Assembly: GCA_017448965.1 (NCBI GenBank)
Contig: JAFSKK010000007.1
Location: 1 to 64,000, forward strand
Direction of reading: 5' to 3'
From: Bacteroidaceae bacterium
GTDB taxonomy: Bacteria > Bacteroidota > Bacteroidia > Bacteroidales > Bacteroidaceae
DNA: 64,000 bases
The position numbers and the translations under genes were made by a program. This document shows, piece after piece, positions 42,166 through 52,209 of this stretch; the first letter of the stretch is position 1; every line of letters begins with the position of its first letter. The notes below the pieces were generated by a model. It searched no databases and was not told the origin of the DNA. It saw only the letters and a list, made by a program, of their open reading frames with translations.

Positions 42166-42897
42166 ATGGGACAAAAATGTAATCCAATAAGCAACCGCCT
42201 CGGTATTGTAAGAGGTTGGGATTCTAACTGGTTCGGCGGAAATGATTTTGGTGAAAACCTCCTTGAGGACAGCAAAATCCGCAAGTACCTTAACGCGCGT
42301 CTCGCAAAGGCAAGCGTTTCCAAGATTGTCATCGAGCGCACTCTGAAGCTCGTCACCATTACTATCTGTACAGCTCGTCCTGGCTTTATCATCGGCAAGG
42401 GTGGCGAACAGGTAGAAGCTTTGAAGAAGGAGCTGAAGAAGGTGACAGACAAGGAGGTGCAGATTAACATCTATGAGATTAAGCGTCCAGAACTTGACGC
42501 TGTAATTGTGGCCAACAATATTGCACGCCAGATTGAAGGTAAGATTGCTTACCGCCGTGCCATCAAGACAGCGATTGCTAACACGATGCGTTCTGGTGCA
42601 GAGGGAATCAAGATTCAGATTTCCGGTCGTCTGAATGGTGCAGAAATGAGCCGTTCAGAGATGTACAAGGAAGGACGTACTCCTCTGCACACACTTCGTG
42701 CGGATATCGACTACTGCCTCGCAGAGGCTCTTACAAAGGTGGGTCTCCTTGGTATCAAGGTATGGATTTGCCGCGGTGAGAAATTCGGCAAGCAGGATCT
42801 TACTCCGAACTTCTCTCAACAGAAAGAGTCAAGTCGTGGTGGCAACAATGGTGGCGGACGTCGTTTCAGAAACAGAAAGTCTAATAACCGCAATTAA
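42166..42897 (+). CDS. rpsC: 30S ribosomal protein S3
   Basis: 243 residues with the KH domain ([20 protein letters not shown]) and the C-terminal domain. The tail after [18 protein letters not shown] is a Gly/Arg/Asn-rich extension. It lies at the mRNA entry channel with helicase function. 2 bp after rplV. Confidence 0.98.
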   Translation: MGQKCNPISNRLGIVRGWDSNWFGGNDFGENLLEDSKIRKYLNARLAKASVSKIVIERTLKLVTITICTARPGFIIGKGGEQVEALKKELKKVTDKEVQINIYEIKRPELDAVIVANNIARQIEGKIAYRRAIKTAIANTMRSGAEGIKIQISGRLNGAEMSRSEMYKEGRTPLHTLRADIDYCLAEALTKVGLLGIKVWICRGEKFGKQDLTPNFSQQKESSRGGNNGGGRRFRNRKSNNRN

Positions 42898-42963
42898 TTA
42901 ATCTGGTTGCGGATCTCTTCATGGATTCCATGCAGAGGCGCAGCACTATAGAAGACATTAACT

Positions 42964-43395
42964 ATGTTACAGCCAAAAAGACAAAAATATAGAAGACCGC
43001 AAAAAGGTCGCGGTCGTTGGAAGGGTGTCTCGCACAGAGGTACAGAACTCGCTTTCGGTAGCTTTGGCATAAAGGCTCTTGAAACAAAATGGATTTCTGC
43101 CCGCCAGATTGAGGCTGCCCGTGTTGCTATCACACGTTACATGCAGCGTCAAGGTCAGGTGTGGATTCGAATCTTCCCTGATAAGCCAATCACCAAGAAG
43201 CCTGCGGACGTCCGAATGGGTAAAGGTAAGGGTGACCCATACCAATATGTGTTCCCAGCAAAGCCTGGCCGCATTCTTTTCGAGATTGAAGGTGTTTCAT
43301 ACGACATCGCCAAGGAAGCTCTCCGACTCGGTGCACAGAAACTTCCTACTACTACAAAGTTTGTTGTACGTCGTGATTACGATAAAAACGCTTAA
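42964..43395 (+). CDS. rplP: 50S ribosomal protein L16
   Basis: 143 residues. [20 protein letters not shown] and [20 protein letters not shown] are typical, with GYAV-type arginine contacts replaced as usual in the phylum. It organises the A-site tRNA region. The 66-bp spacer before it has a short inverted repeat (GGATT/AATCC-like) but no gene. Confidence 0.97.
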   Translation: MLQPKRQKYRRPQKGRGRWKGVSHRGTELAFGSFGIKALETKWISARQIEAARVAITRYMQRQGQVWIRIFPDKPITKKPADVRMGKGKGDPYQYVFPAKPGRILFEIEGVSYDIAKEALRLGAQKLPTTTKFVVRRDYDKNA

Positions 43396-43397
43396 TT

Positions 43398-43586
43398 ATG
43401 AAACTTTCAGAAATTAGAGAACTTACTACAGAAGAGCTCGCTGAGCGCATCGAGGTGGAGGTCGCAAACTTGAACAACATGAAGTTCAATCACAGCATTT
43501 CTCCGCTTGCCGACAATTCTCAGATTAAGAAGTTGCGTCACGACATCGCACGTATGAAGGGCGAGCTTACTCAACGTAATAAATAA
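43398..43586 (+). CDS. rpmC: 50S ribosomal protein L29
   Basis: 62 residues, two helices ([39 protein letters not shown]). It contacts L23 at the tunnel exit. 2 bp after rplP. Confidence 0.96.
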   Translation: MKLSEIRELTTEELAERIEVEVANLNNMKFNHSISPLADNSQIKKLRHDIARMKGELTQRNK

Positions 43587-43596
43587 AGTATTGAGA

Positions 43597-43854
43597 ATGG
43601 AAGCTAGAAATTTAAGAAAACAAAGACAGGGTGTGGTCACCAGCGACAAGATGGACAAAACAATTGTTGTGTCTGCCAAGTTCAAGGAGAAGCATCCGAT
43701 ATATGGTAAGTTTGTCCAGAAGACAAAGAAATACCATGCTCATGATGAGAAGAATGATGCACATATTGGTGACACTGTTCTTATAATGGAGACTCGTCCA
43801 TTGAGCAAAACAAAGAGATGGAGATTAGTACAAATCATTGAAAGAGCTAAGTAA
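43597..43854 (+). CDS. rpsQ: 30S ribosomal protein S17
   Basis: 85 residues from ATG at 43597 ([20 protein letters not shown]); a TTG two codons earlier opens the frame but the ATG gives the usual N-terminus. [20 protein letters not shown] and the C-terminal [20 protein letters not shown] are conserved. It binds 16S helix 11. Confidence 0.97.
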   Translation: MEARNLRKQRQGVVTSDKMDKTIVVSAKFKEKHPIYGKFVQKTKKYHAHDEKNDAHIGDTVLIMETRPLSKTKRWRLVQIIERAK

Positions 43855-43856
43855 TT

Positions 43857-44222
43857 ATGATACAGGTAGAATCAAGATTGCAGGTCGCTGATAACAGCGG
43901 TGCTCGCGAAGTGCTTTGTATCCGTGTGTTAGGCGGTACAAGACGTCGCTATGCTACTGTAGGAGACGTTATCGTTGTAGCTGTGAAGAGCGCTATTCCT
44001 ACGAGTGAGGTAAAGAAGGGTTCTGTCTCTAAGGCTCTGATTGTTCGTACAAAGAAAGAGGTGCGTCGCCCAGACGGTTCATACATTCGTTTCGATGATA
44101 ACGCATGTGTTCTCCTGAACAATGCCGGTGAAATGAGAGGTAGCCGTATCTTTGGCCCAGTGGCTCGTGAACTCCGTGCTGCAAACATGAAGGTGGTTTC
44201 TTTGGCTACCGAAGTACTTTAA
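43857..44222 (+). CDS. rplN: 50S ribosomal protein L14
   Basis: 121 residues. [40 protein letters not shown] and the C-terminal GPVARELRA are complete. It forms an inter-subunit bridge and is the docking site of the silencing factor RsfS. Confidence 0.98.
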   Translation: MIQVESRLQVADNSGAREVLCIRVLGGTRRRYATVGDVIVVAVKSAIPTSEVKKGSVSKALIVRTKKEVRRPDGSYIRFDDNACVLLNNAGEMRGSRIFGPVARELRAANMKVVSLATEVL

Positions 44223-44243
44223 TCGCTAAAAGTAAACACTGCA

Positions 44244-44561
44244 ATGAGTAAATTACATATTAAGAAAGGCGACATGGTTTATGTGAATGCCGGCGATGAA
44301 AAGGGTAAGACTGGTAAGGTCACTAAGGTTCTCGTCGAGAAGAAGCGCGCCATTGTCGAGGGTGTGAATATGGTCAAGAAAAGCACCAAGCCTAGCGCTG
44401 CACACCCACAGGGAGGTTTCATCGAGCAGGAGGCTCCGATCCATATCTCAAACCTTAACGTGATTGACCCTAAGACAGGTAAGGCTACCCGTATCGGTCG
44501 CAGAATGGGTGAGAATGGAAAGTTGGTTCGTTACGCTAAAAAATCAGGGGAGGAATTATAA
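44244..44561 (+). CDS. rplX: 50S ribosomal protein L24
   Basis: 105 residues. KOW motif [20 protein letters not shown], then VVKKSTKP-like basic loop and [20 protein letters not shown]. Its last base is the first base of the rplE ATG. Confidence 0.97.
   Translation: MSKLHIKKGDMVYVNAGDEKGKTGKVTKVLVEKKRAIVEGVNMVKKSTKPSAAHPQGGFIEQEAPIHISNLNVIDPKTGKATRIGRRMGENGKLVRYAKKSGEEL
44547..44553 (+). promoter_or_regulatory. Shine-Dalgarno sequence before rplE
   Basis: GGGGAGG, 7 bases before the rplE ATG and inside the rplX end, supports coupled translation of L24 and L5. Confidence 0.65.
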
Positions 44562-45115
44562 TGAGTACTACTGCACAACTTAAGAATGTATATGCTGAGC
44601 AGATTGCTCCAGCACTGATGAAGCAGTTCAACTACTCTTCACCAATGCAGATTCCTGTGTTGAAGAAGATTGTGGTAAACCAGGGTCTTGGTATGGCAAC
44701 TGCAGACAAGAAGGTGATTGAAGTTGCAATGAACGAGATTGCCCAGATTACTGGTCAGAAGCCTGTTGCCACCAAGTCAAAGAAGGACATCTCTAACTTC
44801 CGTCTCCGTAAGCAGATGCCTATCGGTGTGATGGTTACGCTTCGTCGTGAGCGCATGTATGAGTTCCTCGAGAAGCTCATCCGCGTTTCACTCCCACGTA
44901 TCCGTGACTTCAAGGGTATCGAGTCTAAGTTTGACGGTCGTGGTAATTACACGCTCGGTATTACGGAGCAGATTATTTTCCCTGAGATTAATATTGATCA
45001 GGTGGATAAGATTACTGGTATGAACATCACTTTTGTGACGTCTGCTAAGACTGACGAGGAAGGTTATGCACTTCTCAAGGCTTTCGGTCTCCCATTTAAG
45101 GAATCTAAAAAGTAA
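44561..45115 (+). CDS. rplE: 50S ribosomal protein L5
   Basis: 184 residues. [40 protein letters not shown] and [20 protein letters not shown] are conserved. It binds 5S rRNA and contacts the P-site tRNA. The start overlaps the rplX stop by one base (TAATG). Confidence 0.98.
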   Translation: MSTTAQLKNVYAEQIAPALMKQFNYSSPMQIPVLKKIVVNQGLGMATADKKVIEVAMNEIAQITGQKPVATKSKKDISNFRLRKQMPIGVMVTLRRERMYEFLEKLIRVSLPRIRDFKGIESKFDGRGNYTLGITEQIIFPEINIDQVDKITGMNITFVTSAKTDEEGYALLKAFGLPFKESKK

Positions 45116-45123
45116 AGATAAAA

Positions 45124-45426
45124 ATGGCAAAGGAATCAATGAAAGCACGCGAGGTAAAGCGTGCTAAACTCGTGGCAAAGTATGCCGCTAAGCGTGCAGC
45201 TTTGAAGAAGGTGATTGCTACAGCAGAAGATCCAATGGAGGCATATGAGGCAGCTCGTGCTCTTCAGGCTATCCCTGCTAATGCAAATCCCATCCGTCTT
45301 CACAACCGCTGTAAGATTACTGGTCGTCCAAGAGGTTTCATGCGTCAGTTTGGCCTCTCTCGTATCCAGTTCCGCGAAATGGCATCAGCAGGCCTGATCC
45401 CAGGTGTGAAGAAAGCAAGCTGGTAA
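45124..45426 (+). CDS. rpsN: 30S ribosomal protein S14, zinc-free form
   Basis: 100 residues. The [20 protein letters not shown] core has a single Cys, so this is the C-minus form without a zinc ribbon. The N-terminal half is the long helical version. 8 bp after rplE; a 211-bp gap follows. Confidence 0.97.
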   Translation: MAKESMKAREVKRAKLVAKYAAKRAALKKVIATAEDPMEAYEAARALQAIPANANPIRLHNRCKITGRPRGFMRQFGLSRIQFREMASAGLIPGVKKASW

Positions 45427-45637
45427 ATTGCGGTTGCCAGTTTTGTTTCAGTAAACAAAAATCCGATGGTTACCAGTTCGGGGGTAACCTGAAGATACTT
45501 TGTTTCTAAACAACGGTGGAAGAAAACAGTGTTTCGCTAAGTTCTTTCGCTGGTAAAGCTAAGTAAAATAAGTTCTAATTTAAGTTTAAATATTGTCGGG
45601 ACTTTCCCAAACATCTCCCGATTAATTTAATTCAATT
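45427..45637 (+). promoter_or_regulatory. Long hairpin-forming spacer between rpsN and rpsH
   Basis: 211 bp without a gene, far longer than other spacers in the spc part. Three stems are visible: TTTTGTTT-CAGT-AAACAAAA, GGTTACC with GGTAACC (8-nt loop), and TCGGGA with TCCCGA nearer rpsH. No TAnnTTTG promoter is seen. It may be a control or processing site for the downstream genes. Confidence 0.45.
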
Positions 45638-46033
45638 ATGACAGATCCAATAGCTGATTATCTCACGAGACTGAGAAACGCAATCATGGCAAAGCACAAG
45701 GTTGTGGAAATTCCAGCCTCAAACCTTAAGAAAGAAATCACAAAGATTCTTTTTGACAAAGGTTACATTTTGAACTACAAGTTCATCGAGGAGGGTCCTC
45801 AAGGTGCCATCAAGATAGCCCTGAAGTATGACCCCCAGACAAAAGTAAGCGCTATTCAGTGCTTGAAGCGTGTGTCCCGTCCAGGTCTTCGTAAGTACGT
45901 TGGATATAAGGACATGCCACGTGTTATAAATGGATTGGGTATAGCCGTTGTGTCCACATCCAAAGGTGTAATGACAGACAAGGAAGCTTCAGAGCTCAAG
46001 GTGGGTGGTGAAGTTCTTTGCTATGTTTATTAA
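45638..46033 (+). CDS. rpsH: 30S ribosomal protein S8
   Basis: 131 residues. [20 protein letters not shown] and the C-terminal [20 protein letters not shown] are canonical. In E. coli S8 represses the spc operon; the long spacer just upstream is a candidate target here. Confidence 0.98.
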   Translation: MTDPIADYLTRLRNAIMAKHKVVEIPASNLKKEITKILFDKGYILNYKFIEEGPQGAIKIALKYDPQTKVSAIQCLKRVSRPGLRKYVGYKDMPRVINGLGIAVVSTSKGVMTDKEASELKVGGEVLCYVY

Positions 46034-46035
46034 TT

Positions 46036-46042
46036 AAGGAGG
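46036..46042 (+). promoter_or_regulatory. Full Shine-Dalgarno sequence before rplF
   Basis: AAGGAGG, 7 bases before the rplF ATG and just after the rpsH stop. Confidence 0.8.
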
Positions 46043-46049
46043 ATATATA

Positions 46050-46619
46050 ATGTCTAGAATTGGTAAATTACCTATTATTATTCCTGCAGGAGTTACTATT
46101 ACTCATAAGGATGACATTGTAACTGTAAAAGGTCCTAAAGGCGAACTCAGCCAGTATGTAAACCCTGCAATCAAGGTTACTATTGAGGACGGCAAGTTGA
46201 CAATGGAGGAGAATGAAGAACTGATGCAGGATAACACCAAGCAGCGTCATGCATTCCACGGATTGTATCGTTCGCTTGTGAACAACATGGTTATCGGTGT
46301 CTCCGAGGGTTACAAGAAGACTCTCCAGATTGTCGGTGTTGGTTACCGTGTGTCAAATCAGGGCAATGTTCTTGAGTTCGCACTTGGATATTCTCATGCG
46401 ATTATTTTCGAACTTCCTAAGGAGATAAAAGTCGAAACAAAATCTGAGAGAAATCAGGATCCTCTTATCATGCTCGAGTCTGCTGACAAGCAATTGCTTG
46501 GACTCGTTTGTGCTAAGATTCGTTCTTTCCGCAAGCCTGAGCCATATAAGGGCAAGGGTATTCGCTTCCAGGGCGAGGTGATTAGAAGAAAGTCTGGTAA
46601 GTCTGCAAGTGCTAAATAA
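46050..46619 (+). CDS. rplF: 50S ribosomal protein L6
   Basis: 189 residues, two related alpha-beta halves (SRIGKLPIIIPAGVTITHKD; LELPKEIK-like second half). The C-terminal KPEPYKGKGIRFQGEVIRRK is invariant in the family. It lies near the factor-binding site of the 50S subunit. Confidence 0.98.
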   Translation: MSRIGKLPIIIPAGVTITHKDDIVTVKGPKGELSQYVNPAIKVTIEDGKLTMEENEELMQDNTKQRHAFHGLYRSLVNNMVIGVSEGYKKTLQIVGVGYRVSNQGNVLEFALGYSHAIIFELPKEIKVETKSERNQDPLIMLESADKQLLGLVCAKIRSFRKPEPYKGKGIRFQGEVIRRKSGKSASAK

Positions 46620-46635
46620 TTAAATTGACAAGAGT

Positions 46636-46977
46636 ATGATTACAAAGATTGAAAGACGTATCAAGATTAAATATAGAGTACGCAATAAGATATCTGGTAC
46701 TGCGGAACGCCCACGTATGAGTGTGTTCAGAAGCAATAAGCAGATTTACGTTCAGGTAATTGATGACGATGCTCAGAAGACACTTGTCTCTGCATCATCA
46801 CTCGGTCTTGAGAAGATGAACAAGTCTGAACAGGCTGAGAAAGTTGGCGAGATGGTTGCGAAGAAGGCTCTTGAGGCTGGAATCACGGCTGTAGTTTTCG
46901 ACCGTAATGGTTATCTGTATCACGGAAGAGTTAAGAAGGTAGCGGACGCTGCCCGTAATGCTGGACTTAAATTTTAA
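46636..46977 (+). CDS. rplR: 50S ribosomal protein L18
   Basis: 113 residues. [20 protein letters not shown] and the C-terminal [20 protein letters not shown] are canonical. It binds 5S rRNA with L5. 16 bp after rplF. Confidence 0.98.
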   Translation: MITKIERRIKIKYRVRNKISGTAERPRMSVFRSNKQIYVQVIDDDAQKTLVSASSLGLEKMNKSEQAEKVGEMVAKKALEAGITAVVFDRNGYLYHGRVKKVADAARNAGLKF

Positions 46978-46985
46978 ATACGATT

Positions 46986-47495
46986 ATGGTAAATAGAGTT
47001 AAAGTACAAAACGATGCCGAGCTGAAAGACCGCTTGGTTGCTATTAATCGTGTTACTAAGGTTACTAAGGGTGGTCGTACATTTACATTCGCAGCCATCG
47101 TTGTTGTAGGTGATGGTAACGGTGTGATAGGTTACGGTCTTGGTAAGGCAGGCGAAGTGACGGCTGCTATCGCAAAGGGCGTGGAAGCTGCCAAGAAAAA
47201 TTTGGTCAAGGTTCCGGTAATCAAGGGTACGGTTCCTCATGAGGCTTATGCTAAGTTTGGTGGTGCTCGTGTGCTCATCATGCCAGCTTCTGAAGGTACT
47301 GGAGTTGTGGCCGGTGGTGCCATGCGTGCAGTGCTTGAGAGTGTTGGTATTACTGATGTGCTCGCAAAATCAAAGGGCTCGTCTAACCCTCACAACCTGG
47401 TGAAGGCTACTATCGAGGCTCTTGCAAACATGCGTGACGCAAAGACGGTTGCTCAGAACCGCGGTGTTAATTTGACAAAAGTATTTAAAGGATAA
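46986..47495 (+). CDS. rpsE: 30S ribosomal protein S5
   Basis: 169 residues. [20 protein letters not shown] (double-stranded RNA-binding domain), [20 protein letters not shown] and [18 protein letters not shown] are intact. It acts in mRNA unwinding and decoding fidelity. 8 bp after rplR. Confidence 0.98.
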   Translation: MVNRVKVQNDAELKDRLVAINRVTKVTKGGRTFTFAAIVVVGDGNGVIGYGLGKAGEVTAAIAKGVEAAKKNLVKVPVIKGTVPHEAYAKFGGARVLIMPASEGTGVVAGGAMRAVLESVGITDVLAKSKGSSNPHNLVKATIEALANMRDAKTVAQNRGVNLTKVFKG

Positions 47496-47507
47496 AGAGA
47501 AACTATC

Positions 47508-47684
47508 ATGGCAACAATCAAGATTAAGCAAGTGAAAGGCCAGGCTGGTCGCCCCATCGATCAAAAGAGCACTCTTGAGTCTTTGGGTCTTGGTAAGATA
47601 AACAGGGTCGTTGAGCGTGAGGATTCTCCCTCTTTGCGTGGAATGATTCGTAAGGTGGCTCACCTTGTTGAGGTTATCGACTAA
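47508..47684 (+). CDS. rpmD: 50S ribosomal protein L30
   Basis: 58 residues, starting MATIKIKQVKGQAGRPIDQK and ending VAHLVEVID. LGKINRVVEREDSPSLRGMI matches the family. It lies between rpsE and rplO, as in most bacteria. Confidence 0.96.
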   Translation: MATIKIKQVKGQAGRPIDQKSTLESLGLGKINRVVEREDSPSLRGMIRKVAHLVEVID

Positions 47685-47713
47685 CGTATTAATGCATAAA
47701 AATCAGATTAAAA

Positions 47714-48160
47714 ATGGAATTATATAATTTGCAACCCGCAGCAGGCGCAACCCACAACAGCAAGCGTGTAGGTCGTGGCTACGGTTCTGGCAAGGGCCGC
47801 ACTTCCACTCGTGGTCATAAGGGAGCCAAGGCACGTTCAGGCTATAAGAAGAAGATTGGTTTCGAAGGTGGTCAGATGCCGCTTCAGCGTCGTGTGCCAA
47901 AGTTCGGTTTTAAGAACATCAACCACGTTGAATACAAGGCCGTCAACCTTGATCTTATCCAGAAGCTTGCAGAAGAGAAGAATCTCACGAAGATTGGTAT
48001 TGCAGAGCTCATTGCTGCAGGCTGGGTGAACAAGAACCAGCTTGTTAAGGTTCTCGGCAGAGGTGAACTTACTGCTAAAGTAGATGTCGAGGCTCACGCA
48101 TTCTCTGCGACTGCTGAAGCAGCCATCAAAGAAAAGGGCGGAAACGCTGTAAAACTCTAA
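47714..48160 (+). CDS. rplO: 50S ribosomal protein L15
   Basis: 148 residues. LQPAAGATHNSKRVGRGYGS, the Gly/Arg-rich RTSTRGHKGAKARSGYKKKI and MPLQRRVPKFGFKNINH are typical. A late assembly protein. 4 bp before secY. Confidence 0.98.
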   Translation: MELYNLQPAAGATHNSKRVGRGYGSGKGRTSTRGHKGAKARSGYKKKIGFEGGQMPLQRRVPKFGFKNINHVEYKAVNLDLIQKLAEEKNLTKIGIAELIAAGWVNKNQLVKVLGRGELTAKVDVEAHAFSATAEAAIKEKGGNAVKL

Positions 48161-48164
48161 ACTA

Positions 48165-49514
48165 ATGGGAAAAGCAATTGATAAACTTCAGAATATCAAG
48201 CTTGTTAAGACATTGACAAACATTTGGCGTATTGAGGATTTGCGTACGCGTATCCTCATCACGCTGTTGTTTGTTGCTATCTACCGTTTTGGTTCCTATG
48301 TGGTGCTTCCGGGCATTGACACCGAGGCATTGCAGGGACTCCGCAATCAGACGGAGGGTGGCTTGATGTCGCTTCTTGATATGTTCTCGGGCGGTGCTTT
48401 CTCAAAGGCTTCCATCTTTGCTCTTGGTATCATGCCCTACATCTCTGCGTCTATTGTGATGCAGTTGCTGGGATTAGCTGTTCCATATTTCCAGAAGATG
48501 CAGCGCGAGGGAGAAAGTGGACGCCGCAAGATGAGTCAATACACGCGCTATTTGACTGTACCTATTCTTGTTTTCCAAGGGATATTCTACCTCTTGAACT
48601 TGAAGAACCAAACAGGTGGTGCTGCTCTTTACACCTCTCTGGATTGGAACATGTTCATCCTTTACGCAACCATTATACTTGCAGCAGGTAGCATGTTTGT
48701 TCTTTGGTTAGGTGAGAGAATCACGGACAAAGGTATCGGAAATGGTGTGTCTATCATCATTATGATTGGTATCATTGCACGTTTCCCAACAGCTGTCATG
48801 CAGGAGTTTGGAACGCGTATTGGTGGACAGGGCGGACTTGTCATGTTCCTGATTGAGATAGTGTTGTTCGTCGCAGTCATTGCGGCAGCAATCCTTCTTG
48901 TTCAAGGTGTGCGTCAGGTTCCTGTTAACTATGCAAAGAAGATTGCTGGTGCCCGCCAGATTGGTGGTGCTCGTCAGTACATTCCACTGAAGCCTTATGC
49001 GGCCAATGTGATGCCAATCATCTTTGCTCAGGCCATCATGTTCATTCCTGTAACATTAGCACAGTTCTCTGGTAGCAAGTTGAATCCAGTTGTGAATCAA
49101 CTGATAGACAATAATAGCTTTGCATACAATTTGGTCTTTGCTATATTGATTATCTTGTTCACTTATCTGTATACAGCAATTACTATCAACCCTGTGCAGA
49201 TGGCTGAAGATATGAAGCGCAACAATGGCTTCATCCCGGGCGTTAAGCCAGGCAAGGATACAGCAGACTACATTGATAAAATCATGTCTCGTATAACATT
49301 CCCAGGCTCGTTGTTCTTGGCTATTATAGCCATCCTGCCAGCTTTTGCAAGTATTTTCGGTGTACAGCGTGAATTTGCAGCCTTCTTTGGTGGCACATCG
49401 CTTCTGATTCTTGTAGGTGTTGTACTTGACACATTGATGCAAATAGAGTCACACTTGATGATGCGTCATTATGACGGTCTGTTGGATACGGGCCGTGTCC
49501 GTGGCGAACATTAA
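48165..49514 (+). CDS. secY: Protein translocase subunit SecY
   Basis: Central pore of the Sec translocon. 449 residues with ten membrane segments; plug region GGLMSLLDMFSGGAFSKASI, and signature GIMPYISASIVMQLL. The cytoplasmic loop RQVPVNYAKKIAGARQIGGA and the C-terminal loop RNNGFIPGVKPGKDTADYID needed for SecA contact are present. Confidence 0.98.
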   Translation: MGKAIDKLQNIKLVKTLTNIWRIEDLRTRILITLLFVAIYRFGSYVVLPGIDTEALQGLRNQTEGGLMSLLDMFSGGAFSKASIFALGIMPYISASIVMQLLGLAVPYFQKMQREGESGRRKMSQYTRYLTVPILVFQGIFYLLNLKNQTGGAALYTSLDWNMFILYATIILAAGSMFVLWLGERITDKGIGNGVSIIIMIGIIARFPTAVMQEFGTRIGGQGGLVMFLIEIVLFVAVIAAAILLVQGVRQVPVNYAKKIAGARQIGGARQYIPLKPYAANVMPIIFAQAIMFIPVTLAQFSGSKLNPVVNQLIDNNSFAYNLVFAILIILFTYLYTAITINPVQMAEDMKRNNGFIPGVKPGKDTADYIDKIMSRITFPGSLFLAIIAILPAFASIFGVQREFAAFFGGTSLLILVGVVLDTLMQIESHLMMRHYDGLLDTGRVRGEH

Positions 49515-49529
49515 GCACTACTTAGAAAG

Positions 49530-50327
49530 ATGGTGTATCTTAAGACTGACGAAGAGGTGGAACTTCTCAGGGAAGCGAACCTGTTAGTTGGACAGACATT
49601 GGCGGAACTGGCGAAGGTGATTGAGCCAGGTGTTACGACAAAGCAGTTGGACAAAATTGCTGACACTTTCATCCGCGACCATGGAGCCACACCCACCTTC
49701 TTGGGTTTTCCAAATCCACATGGAGGTGCCTTTCCGGCCAGTATCTGTACTTCAGTAAACCATCAGGTTGTCCATGGCATACCTAACGATACTCCCTTGC
49801 AAGAAGGCGACATTGTGTCCATTGACTGTGGCACATCGTTGAATGGGTATTGCGGCGATTCCTGCTACACCTTTGCAGTGGGTGACATATCGTCCGATGT
49901 ACAGAAACTTCTTGCAACAACGAAGGAAGCTCTATATAAAGGCATTGAACAAGCTGTTGTGGGTCATCGCTTAGGTGACATATCATACGCTGTTCAGTCT
50001 CATTGTGAGGCACAGGGTTATGGAGTTGTGAGAGAATTCGTTGGGCATGGAATAGGTAAGGAGATGCATGAAGACCCCCAAGTACCCAACTATGGAAGGC
50101 GGGGGAACGGCATACTGCTGAAGAACGGCTTGTGCATAGCCATTGAGCCGATGATAACAATGGGCGTGAAAGACGTCTATATGCAGGAAGATCGTTGGGG
50201 CATCATTACCAGAGATAAGAAGCCTGCAGCCCATTATGAACACTCCATTTGTGTACGCAAGGGCAAGGCTGACATCCTCTCGTCGTTTGAAGAAATAGAA
50301 AAAGTATTAAGAGAAAAATCTTTATAA
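49530..50327 (+). CDS. map: Methionine aminopeptidase, type I
   Basis: Removes the N-terminal methionine of nascent proteins. 265 residues. Metal ligands: the two Asp of [20 protein letters not shown], the His of [18 protein letters not shown], and the Glu residues of AIEPMITMG and HYEHSICV. Between secY and infA, with no adk gene in between. Confidence 0.97.
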   Translation: MVYLKTDEEVELLREANLLVGQTLAELAKVIEPGVTTKQLDKIADTFIRDHGATPTFLGFPNPHGGAFPASICTSVNHQVVHGIPNDTPLQEGDIVSIDCGTSLNGYCGDSCYTFAVGDISSDVQKLLATTKEALYKGIEQAVVGHRLGDISYAVQSHCEAQGYGVVREFVGHGIGKEMHEDPQVPNYGRRGNGILLKNGLCIAIEPMITMGVKDVYMQEDRWGIITRDKKPAAHYEHSICVRKGKADILSSFEEIEKVLREKSL

Positions 50328-50331
50328 GGGT

Positions 50332-50550
50332 ATGGCTAAACAGTCTGCTATAGAACAAGATGGAACTATTGTCGAGGCATTGTCAAACGCAATGTTTAGA
50401 GTAGAATTGGAAAATGGTCATGAAATCATTGCCCACATCTCAGGTAAGATGAGGATGCATTACATCAAGATTCTTCCAGGAGACAAGATTCGGGTTGAGA
50501 TGTCTCCCTATGATCTTTCCAAAGGCCGAATAGTATTCAGATATAAATAA
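50332..50550 (+). CDS. infA: Translation initiation factor IF-1
   Basis: 72 residues, one OB fold ([54 protein letters not shown]). It blocks the A site during initiation. 4 bp after map. Confidence 0.98.
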   Translation: MAKQSAIEQDGTIVEALSNAMFRVELENGHEIIAHISGKMRMHYIKILPGDKIRVEMSPYDLSKGRIVFRYK

Positions 50551-50559
50551 AATCACAAT

Positions 50560-50676
50560 ATGAAAACAAGAGCATCATTGAAGAAACGTACACCTGATTG
50601 CGTAATCGTAAGACGTAAAGGTCGTCTATTTGTTATTAACAAGAAGAATCCTAAGTACAAGATGCGCCAAGGATGA
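50560..50676 (+). CDS. rpmJ: 50S ribosomal protein L36, zinc-free form
   Basis: 38 residues: [20 protein letters not shown], then [18 protein letters not shown]. Only one of the four zinc ligands of the C-plus form (CxxC, C, H) is present (Cys14), so it is the C-minus form usual in Bacteroidetes. 9 bp after infA. Confidence 0.96.
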   Translation: MKTRASLKKRTPDCVIVRRKGRLFVINKKNPKYKMRQG

Positions 50677-50709
50677 TTCTTAGGTAAGAAAATGAAATAA
50701 AAGTAAGAT

Positions 50710-51090
50710 ATGGCAATAAGAATTGTAGGTGTAGACCTCCCACAGAACAAGCGAGGTGAAATTGCGCTCACATACATCTTTGGTATCGGGCGCAGCAGCG
50801 CTGGCAAAATCCTCGAGAAGGCTGGCGTAGACAAGGACATTAAGGTAAAGGACTGGAACGATGAACAGGCCGGTAAAATTCGTGCTGTGATTGCTGCCGA
50901 GTACAAGGTGGAGGGTGATCTCCGTTCCGAGATTCAGCTCAACATCAAGCGCTTGATGGACATCGGTTGCTACCGTGGCATTCGTCATCGTCTTGGTCTT
51001 CCTGTACGTGGTCAGAGCACAAAGAACAACGCTCGTACTCGCAAGGGTAAGAAGAAAACAGTTGCAAACAAGAAAAAGGCTACTAAATAA
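50710..51090 (+). CDS. rpsM: 30S ribosomal protein S13
   Basis: 126 residues. [37 protein letters not shown] and the basic C-terminal [20 protein letters not shown] are canonical. It contacts the P-site tRNA and bridges to L5. First gene of the alpha part, 33 bp after rpmJ. Confidence 0.98.
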   Translation: MAIRIVGVDLPQNKRGEIALTYIFGIGRSSAGKILEKAGVDKDIKVKDWNDEQAGKIRAVIAAEYKVEGDLRSEIQLNIKRLMDIGCYRGIRHRLGLPVRGQSTKNNARTRKGKKKTVANKKKATK

Positions 51091-51099
51091 TCATTAGAT

Positions 51100-51489
51100 A
51101 TGGCAAAGAAAACAACTTCTGCAAAGAAGAGAGTCGTAAAGGTCACCGCTGAAGGCCAACTTCATGTGCACTCTTCTTTCAACAACATCATTGTTACTTT
51201 GGCTAACAGTGAAGGTAATGTTATCTCTTGGTCTGCAGCCGGTAAGATGGGTTTCCGCGGTTCAAAGAAGAACACTCCTTATGCTGCACAGATGGCTGCA
51301 CAGGATTGTGCCAAGGTTGCTTACGACCTCGGTCTCCGCAAGGTGAAGGCCTACATCAAGGGTCCAGGAAATGGTCGTGAAGCTGCAGTGCGCGGTTGCC
51401 ATGCAGCAGGAATTGAAGTGACAGAAATTATCGACGTTACTCCACTTCCTCACAACGGTTGTCGTCCTCCAAAGAGAAGAAGAGTTTAA
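51100..51489 (+). CDS. rpsK: 30S ribosomal protein S11
   Basis: 129 residues. [40 protein letters not shown] and the C-terminal [18 protein letters not shown] are highly conserved. It lies on the 30S platform. Confidence 0.98.
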   Translation: MAKKTTSAKKRVVKVTAEGQLHVHSSFNNIIVTLANSEGNVISWSAAGKMGFRGSKKNTPYAAQMAAQDCAKVAYDLGLRKVKAYIKGPGNGREAAVRGCHAAGIEVTEIIDVTPLPHNGCRPPKRRRV

Positions 51490-51590
51490 TCATCACACAA
51501 TTATGTCATTTGCCAACGAGCTCGTTTGTCGTATCTTTCCTTTCTACGGCTGCTGCTGAGAGCTGTATGGCATAAAACATTAAAGAAAAT
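51490..51590 (+). promoter_or_regulatory. rpsK-rpsD spacer with a 12-bp palindrome
   Basis: 101 bp without a gene. It contains AACGAGCTCGTT (a perfect palindrome) near 51514 and a GC-rich stretch CGGCTGCTGCTGAGAGCTG. S4 controls the alpha operon in E. coli through a leader before rpsM; this spacer just before rpsD could have such a role, but nothing in it proves so. Confidence 0.3.
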
Positions 51591-52196
51591 ATGGCTAGAT
51601 ATATTGGACCAAAATCAAGAATTTCTCGTCGTTTCGGCGAGGCAATCTTTGGACCAGACAAGGTTTTGTCTAAAAAGAACTATGCTCCCGGCCAGCATGG
51701 CAACAACCGTCGTAAGAAGACTTCTGAGTACGGTCTCATGCTTGCTGAGAAGCAGAAGGCAAAGTACACTTATGGCGTGCTTGAGCGTCAGTTCCGCAAC
51801 CTGTTCGAGAAGGCTTCAAAGAAGTCTGGTGTGACAGGTGAGATTCTTCTGCAATTCCTTGAGGCTCGTCTTGACAATGTAGTGTTCCGTCTTGGCATTG
51901 CTCCAACTCGTGCCGCTGCTCGTCAACTTGTTAGCCACAAGCACATTACTGTGGACGGTCAGGTAGTGAACATTCCTTCTTACTCAGTACAGCCAGGCCA
52001 GATTGTTGCCGTGCGTGAGAAATCAAAGAGTCTGGAAGTGATTGACGCAGCCCTTGCTGGTTTCAACCACAGCAAATACTCTTGGATTGAGTGGGATGAA
52101 AATGTCAAGGGTGGCAAGTTCCTCCACATGCCAGAGCGTGCAGACATTCCCGAGAATATCAAGGAGCAGATGATTGTCGAGTTGTACTCTAAATAA
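51591..52196 (+). CDS. rpsD: 30S ribosomal protein S4, zinc-free form
   Basis: 201 residues. [20 protein letters not shown] lacks the N-terminal cysteines of the zinc form. The S4 RNA-binding domain [20 protein letters not shown] and the C-terminal [14 protein letters not shown] are typical. A primary 16S binder. Confidence 0.98.
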   Translation: MARYIGPKSRISRRFGEAIFGPDKVLSKKNYAPGQHGNNRRKKTSEYGLMLAEKQKAKYTYGVLERQFRNLFEKASKKSGVTGEILLQFLEARLDNVVFRLGIAPTRAAARQLVSHKHITVDGQVVNIPSYSVQPGQIVAVREKSKSLEVIDAALAGFNHSKYSWIEWDENVKGGKFLHMPERADIPENIKEQMIVELYSK

Positions 52197-52209
52197 AAAT
52201 TAAAAACAA

